From Spirochaetaceae bacterium (GTDB taxonomy: Bacteria; Spirochaetota; Spirochaetia; Treponematales; Breznakiellaceae): a stretch of DNA of 6,634 nt. Each line of letters starts with the position of its first letter. Position 1 is the first letter of the stretch. The translations under genes were made by a program, and so were the position numbers. Shown here piece after piece: positions 1 through 4,849 of this stretch. The DNA lies in the NCBI GenBank assembly GCA_031265025.1, contig JAISDF010000042.1, positions 1-6,634 of the forward strand. Direction: 5' to 3'. The notes under the pieces were generated by a model. It was not told where the DNA came from and ran no database searches. It was given only the letters and a program-made list of their open reading frames with translations.

Positions 1-2
1 AA

Positions 3-167
3 AGGAAGGAGCGGGGCGCGGGTCCGGTCTCCCTTGTGCTGATACGCGGCGCTGCCCACGCGAAAAGTATTGTTACGGACCCTGAAACCTGGTTCAAGGC
101 GGCCTTTGAATTTATAGGCTGCGAATGCGGCGGCCTGGGCCGCCAAAAAATAGAGGTGCTGTCATGA
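3..167 (+). CDS. 3' end of a CDS, possible flavodoxin-fold NAD(P)H/FMN reductase (partial)
   Basis: The frame is open from the window edge for 54 codons and ends at a TGA at 165-167. The 5' part lies outside the window. The stop overlaps the ATG of the next gene in an ATGA, the usual sign of translational coupling in an operon, which supports this being a real gene. The fragment has a hydrophobic beta-strand-like run (GPVSLVLIRGA), then a helix-like segment ending WFKAAFEFIG. This resembles the C-terminal end of flavodoxin-fold NAD(P)H-dependent FMN/quinone reductases, which often end in a similar 'F..F.F.G' helix. The resemblance is by eye and weak. The neighbouring FMN-binding protein fits a flavin-reductase role, since cytoplasmic flavin reductases often sit beside exported FMN carriers, but another family is possible. 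Sure of: a coding 3' end. Unsure of: product. Confidence 0.5.
   Translation, partial: RKERGAGPVSLVLIRGAAHAKSIVTDPETWFKAAFEFIGCECGGLGRQKIEVLS
152..158 (+). promoter_or_regulatory. Ribosome binding site fixing the start of the FMN-binding lipoprotein
   Basis: AGAGGTG lies about 7 nt upstream of the ATG at 164. This supports 164 as the true start rather than the in-frame ATG at 125, which lies deep inside the upstream gene and would put an arginine/proline-rich stretch before the signal peptide. Confidence 0.7.
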
Positions 168-517
168 AGAAATTAAGACTTGTGTTTTCCCTTCTTGTAC
201 CGGTTCTGTTTTTTTCCTGCGCCGGGGGCGGGGGCGCTCTAAAGGCCCTCTATACTCCCGGAGTCTATGAGGGAAGGGGAGAGGGTTATTTTGGGCCGGT
301 GATACTTGAGGTAACGGTGAGCTCCGGCGCGATTATTCAAATTGATGTACTACAGTACTCCGATACCCAGGGCATAGGAACAGCCGCCTTTGACGAACTT
401 ACGGCCTCGGTGCTTGACGCCAATGCGGCCGATGTGGATATAGTGGCCGGAGCTTCGTATTCGAGCCGGGGCTTTCTGGACGCTCTGGAAGACGCCCTGC
501 GAAAGGCCGCCCTGTAG
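164..517 (+). CDS. Exported FMN-binding domain lipoprotein
   Basis: This 117-residue protein starts with a basic n-region (MKKLR), a hydrophobic stretch, and a lipoprotein cleavage site FFSC with Cys19 as the lipidated residue. That lipobox is loose, as is common in spirochaetes. After a glycine-rich spacer comes one small FMN-binding domain (about residues 30-115) with the typical TPGVYEG opening, TQGIG in the middle, and the flavinylation-type motif D92-I-V-A-G-A-S98-Y-S-S. In this family the flavin transferase ApbE attaches FMN through a phosphoester bond to the Thr/Ser of that motif, here Ser98. The likely role is a membrane-anchored one-domain electron carrier outside the cytoplasm. It is coupled by an ATGA overlap to the upstream partial gene and faces the reductase at 595-2361, whose own N-terminal domain is clearly related. 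The partner and direction of electron flow are inferred. No ApbE gene is in the window. Confidence 0.88.
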   Translation: MKKLRLVFSLLVPVLFFSCAGGGGALKALYTPGVYEGRGEGYFGPVILEVTVSSGAIIQIDVLQYSDTQGIGTAAFDELTASVLDANAADVDIVAGASYSSRGFLDALEDALRKAAL

Positions 518-521
518 CCGC

Positions 522-561
522 AAAAAAAAACGGCGTGAGGCGCTATGCCTCTCCGCCGTTT
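522..561 (-). terminator. Rho-independent terminator for the fumarate-reductase-like gene
   Basis: Read on the minus strand, the arms AAACGGCG and CGCCGTTT (554-561 with 528-535) form 8 bp. A small internal mismatch and GAGGC/GCCTC with a 5-nt loop follow. The structure runs straight into an unbroken T tract (complement of A522-A530). On the plus strand the same hairpin is followed only by TTT, so it may stop the convergent FMN-lipoprotein transcript less efficiently. Confidence 0.85.
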
Positions 562-568
562 CATACCG

Positions 569-585
569 CCCCGCGTCAGGCGGGG
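569..585. repeat. Second small inverted repeat between the convergent genes
   Basis: CCCCGC (569-574) and GCGGGG (580-585) flank a 5-nt loop. No T tract follows on either strand. It sits between the reductase stop codon and the main terminator, so it may be an auxiliary 3'-end stem; a terminator on its own is unlikely. Confidence 0.45.
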
Positions 586-594
586 AGTTTCCGC

Positions 595-2361
595 TTAGTT
601 GCCCCTCGCGGCCCTGGCCGCGGAAGAGCCGGCTATGCGGCCAAAAATAACAATGTCTGCCACGGCATTGCCGCCTATGCGGTTATTGCCGTGTATTCCT
701 CCGGTAATTTCACCGGCGGCAAAGAGGCCGGGTATGGGATTACCCGAGGTGGAGATAACCTGGGCCTGGGTATTAATCTTGACGCCGCCCATGGTGTGGT
801 GTACTCCGGGGGCTATCTTGATGGCGTAATAGGGAGCGCGGGAAAGGTCCTTCTCCATGCCGGTGTTCCGGTTAAAGGCGCTGTCCCTTTCGGCTCTTAC
901 CGCGGCGTTCCATGTTGAAAGGGTCTCCGCGAGAACCGCCGGATTTATGTCCAGCTTGCCCGCGAGGTCCTGTATGGTCGCCCCTTCGGTAACTATGTTG
1001 TTGGTCACATAGCCTTCAATGGCCCTGAGTCCTTCCCGCAGCGCCTGGTCAAAGACTATGTAGGCAAAGCCCTCGCTCTGGGCTATGACCGCGGCGGAAA
1101 CCACATCCCTGGTTCCCATTTCGTTGGTAAAACGCCTTCCTTCCTTGTTTACAAGAATGGCGCCGTCGCCCCGTACCGCCTCGGTAACCATGATGGCGGT
1201 TTTCTGTTCCACCGTGGGATGAATCTGTATCTGTTCAATATCCACAAGGGCGGCGTGTATTTTTTCGGCCATTATTATGCCGTCGCCGGTAGCGCCCGGA
1301 GAGTTGGTAGTAACAAAGCCTTTGAGTTCAGGCCGGTACTTGGTATACATGGCCTCGTTTGCGCCGAAACCGCCTGTGGCGAGGACAACGGATTTTCCGT
1401 TAAAGGTGTAATTTTTTGAGGACGATTCGGCCCTGACTCCGGTAACTCTGCCCTGGGAATCGACGATGAAGTCGGTCGCCCTGGTATTGAGATATACGGG
1501 AATATTGAGTTCGGTAAGTTTTTTCTCAAAGGCCGCGACCAGGTAAATGCCTACCGCCGAACCGTCGGCGGGCTGATGGATGCGCCTGTTGGTCGCCCCG
1601 CCGGAAAAAGAAACCCTGGGGAGGGGAGCGCCTATGGAATCAAGCCAGTCAATGGCCTCCGCCGAACTCTGCGCGAGGATGGTTACCAGTGAACGGTCGG
1701 CGATATTGCCGCCGCCCTTCATGGTATCGTCAATGAAGGTCTGTACCGAATCGCTGATGTTCTGCTCTTTCTGGTACTTGGTCTCGGCGGCGTTCATGCC
1801 TCCGGTTGACTTTGAACTGTTGCCGCCGAGCATGGCCATCTTCTCGATGATGACCACGTTGAGGCCCGCCTGTTTGGCTATGATGGCCGCGGACATTCCC
1901 GCGCCGCCGCCGCCTATGACCACTACGTCGGCGTTTACCGTTTCGCTGGTCCTGGCCCTGCTTGAAACCGTTTTTCCGGTAAGTTTTGCCGGATCAACAC
2001 CGGCTGAACGGAGGGCCGCGTTGACCGCCTCAATCACCGCGCGGCTCGACACCGACGCGCCGGCAATGGCGTCAACCTGGGTAGTCTGCCTCTGTACAAT
2101 GATGCCGGGCAGTTCCGCTATGGCTATGCTGCCTATGCCCTGGCTTTCATTATCGCCGGAAACAGTAACCGACACTATGGCTGAATCGGACAGCTCAACC
2201 CTGGCGACAACGTCTCCGCCAAAACCCTTGGCCGTACCTTCGTAGACACCGGGAGTAAACTTGGGAGCGCTTGCGCATCCCGCGGCAAAACCCGCCAAAA
2301 GAACCAGTAAAAGCCCCGCGGCGGCGGTTCTTCCCGCAAGTTTTTTGATAAATAATTTCAT
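595..2361 (-). CDS. FMN- and FAD-containing fumarate reductase-like lipoprotein (flavocytochrome c / UrdA family)
   Basis: This 588-residue protein begins with a signal peptide ending in FAAGC (lipid Cys29), so it is exported and membrane-anchored. Residues ~35-117 are an FMN-binding domain with flavinylation-type motif D97-A-I-A-G-A-S103. Residues ~145-575 are an FAD-dependent reductase domain with dinucleotide motif G150-GGGAG155 and E173. Active-site residues of Shewanella flavocytochrome c fumarate reductase (H365, T377, E378, R402, H504, R544) have equivalents at the same spacing: H381, T393, E394, R418, H521, R561. Q379 and M391 also match. The expected reaction is two-electron reduction of fumarate or a close enoate. 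Urocanate reductases differ at some of these positions. There is no heme CxxCH domain, so electrons must come through the FMN domain. The start has GGAAGG just upstream, a promoter at 2408-2436 and a terminator downstream. The family call is firm; the substrate is likely but unproven. Confidence 0.92.
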   Translation of the reverse strand: MKLFIKKLAGRTAAAGLLLVLLAGFAAGCASAPKFTPGVYEGTAKGFGGDVVARVELSDSAIVSVTVSGDNESQGIGSIAIAELPGIIVQRQTTQVDAIAGASVSSRAVIEAVNAALRSAGVDPAKLTGKTVSSRARTSETVNADVVVIGGGGAGMSAAIIAKQAGLNVVIIEKMAMLGGNSSKSTGGMNAAETKYQKEQNISDSVQTFIDDTMKGGGNIADRSLVTILAQSSAEAIDWLDSIGAPLPRVSFSGGATNRRIHQPADGSAVGIYLVAAFEKKLTELNIPVYLNTRATDFIVDSQGRVTGVRAESSSKNYTFNGKSVVLATGGFGANEAMYTKYRPELKGFVTTNSPGATGDGIIMAEKIHAALVDIEQIQIHPTVEQKTAIMVTEAVRGDGAILVNKEGRRFTNEMGTRDVVSAAVIAQSEGFAYIVFDQALREGLRAIEGYVTNNIVTEGATIQDLAGKLDINPAVLAETLSTWNAAVRAERDSAFNRNTGMEKDLSRAPYYAIKIAPGVHHTMGGVKINTQAQVISTSGNPIPGLFAAGEITGGIHGNNRIGGNAVADIVIFGRIAGSSAARAARGN

Positions 2362-2364
2362 ACA

Positions 2365-2373
2365 TCCTTCCTT
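2365..2373 (-). promoter_or_regulatory. Ribosome binding site of the fumarate-reductase-like gene
   Basis: On the minus strand AAGGAAGGA ends 3 nt before the ATG at 2361-2359. Its purine-rich AGGAAGG core supports this start, which also gives a complete lipoprotein signal peptide. Confidence 0.65.
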
Positions 2374-2405
2374 TGGGCGCTATGATTTGCTTACAACACC
2401 CCTCT

Positions 2406-2420
2406 TAAATCTAAGATTTA
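2406..2420. promoter_or_regulatory. Operator-like palindrome over the -10 box
   Basis: TAAATCTAAGATTTA is a perfect inverted repeat with 7-bp arms and one central base. It covers the -10 hexamer of the reductase promoter, where a bound dimeric regulator would block transcription. It does not match the FNR/CRP consensus pattern (TTGAT or TGTGA half-sites). The regulator is unknown and no regulator gene is in the window. Confidence 0.5.
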
Positions 2421-2436
2421 TGAACGCTGAAGTCAA
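2408..2436 (-). promoter_or_regulatory. Sigma70-type promoter of the fumarate-reductase-like gene
   Basis: On the minus strand a -35 box TTGACT (2436-2431, five of six to consensus) is followed by an exact 17-bp spacer and a -10 box TAGATT (2413-2408, four of six). The start point would be near 2401, giving a leader of about 40 nt. A perfect palindrome covers the -10 box. Confidence 0.65.
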
Positions 2437-2487
2437 GGCGAAAACACGGTTTGCCGGAAAACTTATCCTGAAATTTCACGGCCTGGT

Positions 2488-2517
2488 TTGGAACGGGTCC
2501 TTTGCGGCCGATAGATT
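2488..2517 (+). promoter_or_regulatory. Candidate promoter of the HIT gene
   Basis: A -35-like TTGGAA (2488-2493), an 18-bp spacer and a -10-like TAGATT (2512-2517) lie upstream of the HIT start, giving a leader of about 20-25 nt. Each box matches four of six consensus bases. The -10 hexamer is identical to that of the divergent promoter. An alternative -10-like GATACA at 2533-2538 lacks a good -35 partner and is closer to the start codon. Confidence 0.35.
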
Positions 2518-2546
2518 CTTGTCCTCTCCTGTGATACAGTTGGGCC

Positions 2547-2891
2547 ATGAGCGACTGCCTATTCTGCAAAATCATTTCCGGGGAAATACCCGCGAAAAAA
2601 ATCTATGAGGACAGCGATATGCTGGCTTTCTACGATGTGAACCCCCAGGCGCCCCTTCATTTCCTCCTGATTCCAAAACGGCATATCAGGAACATTATGG
2701 AGCTTGAAGATGGAGACGCGGACCTTGCCGGACGGCTCATCTTCAAGGCCCAGGAGCTTGCCGCCGCTCTGGGCTGCGGCGAAAAGGGCGCCCGCTTTGT
2801 TATCAACTGCAAGACCGACGGCGGGCAGACCGTGGATCATCTTCATATCCATGTTCTGGGCGGGAGGCCCCTTGCCTGGCCTCCGGGCTGA
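2547..2891 (+). CDS. HIT-family (HINT-type) purine nucleoside phosphoramidase
   Basis: This complete 114-residue protein is the usual size for bacterial HINT/protein-kinase-C-inhibitor-like proteins. It opens with the family's N-terminal block (MSDCLFCKIISGEIPA), which fixes the start, and carries Cys4/Cys7 as a CxxC pair found in many members. The histidine triad is H98-L-H100-I-H102-V-L. By family knowledge the middle histidine (H100) is the nucleophile that forms the nucleotidyl intermediate. The C-terminus GGR...WPPG is also typical. Members hydrolyse adenosine 5'-phosphoramidates and related AMP conjugates in the cytoplasm; the physiological substrate is generally unclear. The Shine-Dalgarno is weak (GTTGGG). 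The gene is monocistronic as far as visible, diverges from the reductase and converges on mnmG with a 26-nt gap between stop codons. Confidence 0.93.
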   Translation: MSDCLFCKIISGEIPAKKIYEDSDMLAFYDVNPQAPLHFLLIPKRHIRNIMELEDGDADLAGRLIFKAQELAAALGCGEKGARFVINCKTDGGQTVDHLHIHVLGGRPLAWPPG

Positions 2892-2905
2892 GAAGGTGCC
2901 TCTTC

Positions 2906-2935
2906 GGCGCCGCGTGTTTAAGCGCGCGCCCTTTT
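2906..2935 (+). terminator. Likely rho-independent terminator of the HIT gene, inside the 3' end of mnmG
   Basis: GGCGC(C)GCG at 2906-2914 pairs with CGCGCGCC at 2923-2930. This gives 8 G-C pairs with one bulged C and an 8-nt loop that holds the mnmG stop codon. CTTTTG follows on the plus strand. The T run is short (four). On the minus strand no T tract follows, so it should act on the HIT transcript only. An overlapping alternative stem, GGTGCC/GGCGCC at 2895-2911 with a G-U pair, lacks a T tract. Confidence 0.5.
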
Positions 2936-4828
2936 GATCAGCACCATGAGGAGGGCAATGTCGCCCTGCCTTATTCCGGGGACGCGGGCAGCCTGGCCCA
3001 GGGTAAGGGGCCGCACGGATATGAGTTTTTCCTTTGCTTCCGAGGAAAGACCGGTGATTCCGGCAAAGTCAAAATCAGGCGGCAGCCTGACGCTGTCCAG
3101 CTTGGCGTTCCTTAGGGCGGCCCGTTTTTCTTTTTCGATATACCCCGAATATTTAATGTCAAGGGCCGCTCCTTCAATCCATTCGGCGGGATAGGACCTG
3201 AGTTCAGGTATAAAGGGAAGCAGGTCGTGTATGCCCGCTGTTCCGCCTGCGAGTATCTTTTCAAAACTGTCCCCTTCATGACCGGCAAGGGCAGCGTTAC
3301 GCGGAGCCTCGTTACGCGCCATGCCATTCTCCGGGTCAGGGGAAATTTCCTGAAGCCGCCTTGTTTTAAGCAGTTCCTTTATTTCGTCAAGGCCGGCTGT
3401 TTTTTTCATGAACCGTTCCCAGCGCCGCTCATCCACAAGGCCGGCTTCCCTGCCTTTGGGGGTGAGGCGCTGATCGGCGGTATCGTGGCGCAGCATGAGC
3501 CGGTGTTCCGCGCGGCTGGTGAACATGCGGTAGGGCTCCTTTGTTCCCACAGTGGTAAGGTCGTCAATAAGAACGCCGGTATAGGCTTCGGCCCTGCCCA
3601 GTATGAGCGGCGGCTTTCCCGAAAGTTTCAGCGCGGCGTTGATGCCCGCCATGACGCCCTGCGCGGCGGCCTCCTCATAGCCCGAACTGCCGTTGGTCTG
3701 TCCGGCGGCAAAGAGGCCCGACAGCGTTTTTGATTCGAGAGTAGGGTAGAGGCCGAGGGGATCAAGATAATCGTATTCCACCGCATAGGCCGGCCTTACA
3801 ATGCGGGCCTCTTCCAGCCCCGCTATGGTTCTGATAAAAGCGTACTGCACATCCAGGGGCAGGGAGCTTGAAAGCCCGTTGAGGTACATTTCATTGGTGT
3901 ACAATCCCTCGGGCTCAATGAACACATGGTGCCTTTCCCTTTCGGGGAAACGCACGACCTTGTCTTCGATGGAAGGGCAGTAGCGGGGGCCGGTTCCGGT
4001 GATCTTGCCTGAGTAAAGGGGCGAGCGGTCAATGTTCTCCCTGATGACCCGGTGGGTTTGTTCATTGGTATACGCAATCCAGCAGGGAAGCTGCTGTCCC
4101 CAGGAAACGCCGCTTTCGGCATCAAAGGAAAAGGGCCTCGGCGTTTCGCCGTCCTGCCTTTCCAGCGCCGTATAATCAATCGTATCCCCGGCTATGCGGG
4201 CGGGAGTTCCTGTCTTGAGCCGGCCTGTCAAAAAACCCCGTTTCCGCAGATTCTTTCCCAGCCCCAGGGCCGCCCCTTCGCCGAGCCGTCCTTCGCCCGC
4301 GTCGTATTCGCCGATAAAAATTTTCCCTTCAAGAAAAGTACCTGTGCAAAGGATCACCGCTTCCGCGCCTATGCTCCGGCCCAAGGCGGTGACAACCCCT
4401 TCAACCTGTCTATTGTCTTTTGAAACAATGAGGTCCGTAACGGTGTCCATGAGTATGCTGAGGTTTTTCTCCCCTTCCAGGGCAAGCCGCGCCTCCCTCT
4501 GGTAGACCGCCTTGTCAGCCTGGGCCCTGGGCGCCTGCACCGCCGGTCCCCGGGAACGGTTCAGCACCCGGTACTGTATCATGGAGGCGTCGATGAGCTT
4601 TCCCATCCGGCCGCCCAGGGCGTCGACTTCCCGTACAAGGTTTCCTTTGGAAAGCCCTCCCACGGCGGGATTGCAGGAGAGGACGCCTATGCGGTCGGGA
4701 TTCTGGGTAACAAGAAGGGTGGAAAATCCGAGCCGGGCCGCTGCCAGCGACGCCTCAATTCCGGCGTGGCCTCCGCCCACAACGACGCATCTGTAATCTC
4801 CGCCTGAAACCATGGCCAACTGTAGCAT
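2918..4828 (-). CDS. mnmG: tRNA uridine-34 5-carboxymethylaminomethyl modification protein MnmG (GidA)
   Basis: This 636-residue protein matches the usual length of about 620-640. MnmG binds FAD and, with MnmE, installs the (carboxymethyl)aminomethyl group on wobble U34 of tRNAs reading split codon boxes. Visible motifs are the FAD-binding GGGHAG (18-23), CNPAVGGLSKG (52-62, with conserved Cys52), LKTGTPAR (204-211), RYCPSIEDK (282-290, with conserved Cys284), GYEEAAAQG (383-391) and EPYRMFTSRAEHR (431-443). The C-terminal helical region (GITGLSSEAKEKL to the end) is the MnmE/tRNA-contacting part. The start is uncertain: ATG at 4828 has no visible Shine-Dalgarno, while the in-frame ATG at 4813 (Met6) has a weak GTTGG upstream and brings the protein nearer the usual family N-terminus. 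It follows mnmE on the same strand after a 21-nt gap (36 nt from 4813), so it is co-transcribed. No clear terminator of its own is visible. Confidence 0.96.
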   Translation of the reverse strand: MLQLAMVSGGDYRCVVVGGGHAGIEASLAAARLGFSTLLVTQNPDRIGVLSCNPAVGGLSKGNLVREVDALGGRMGKLIDASMIQYRVLNRSRGPAVQAPRAQADKAVYQREARLALEGEKNLSILMDTVTDLIVSKDNRQVEGVVTALGRSIGAEAVILCTGTFLEGKIFIGEYDAGEGRLGEGAALGLGKNLRKRGFLTGRLKTGTPARIAGDTIDYTALERQDGETPRPFSFDAESGVSWGQQLPCWIAYTNEQTHRVIRENIDRSPLYSGKITGTGPRYCPSIEDKVVRFPERERHHVFIEPEGLYTNEMYLNGLSSSLPLDVQYAFIRTIAGLEEARIVRPAYAVEYDYLDPLGLYPTLESKTLSGLFAAGQTNGSSGYEEAAAQGVMAGINAALKLSGKPPLILGRAEAYTGVLIDDLTTVGTKEPYRMFTSRAEHRLMLRHDTADQRLTPKGREAGLVDERRWERFMKKTAGLDEIKELLKTRRLQEISPDPENGMARNEAPRNAALAGHEGDSFEKILAGGTAGIHDLLPFIPELRSYPAEWIEGAALDIKYSGYIEKEKRAALRNAKLDSVRLPPDFDFAGITGLSSEAKEKLISVRPLTLGQAARVPGIRQGDIALLMVLIKRARA

Positions 4829-4849
4829 AAAACAGGCAAAGCATATACC

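Noticed and set aside
125..163. Longer start (ATG 125) for the FMN-binding lipoprotein
   Set aside because: It would place 13 Arg/Pro/Gly-rich residues ahead of the signal peptide and overlap the upstream gene by 43 nt; the ATG at 164 has a good ribosome binding site and starts a classic signal peptide.
535..918. 127-codon plus-strand open frame after the FMN lipoprotein
   Set aside because: Begins inside the terminator hairpin and runs antisense to the conserved C-terminal end of the reductase.
1580..2245. 221-codon plus-strand open frame antisense to the reductase
   Set aside because: It lies wholly inside the well-supported reductase gene and its protein (Met/Pro/Ala/Ser-rich, low complexity) looks like a shadow of GC-rich codon use.
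2470..2477. GAAATTTC palindrome in the divergent intergenic region
   Set aside because: Only 8 bp and not placed on either candidate promoter box; expected by chance.
3227..3733. 168-codon plus-strand open frame antisense to mnmG
   Set aside because: Entirely within mnmG, no recognisable domain and no convincing ribosome binding site.
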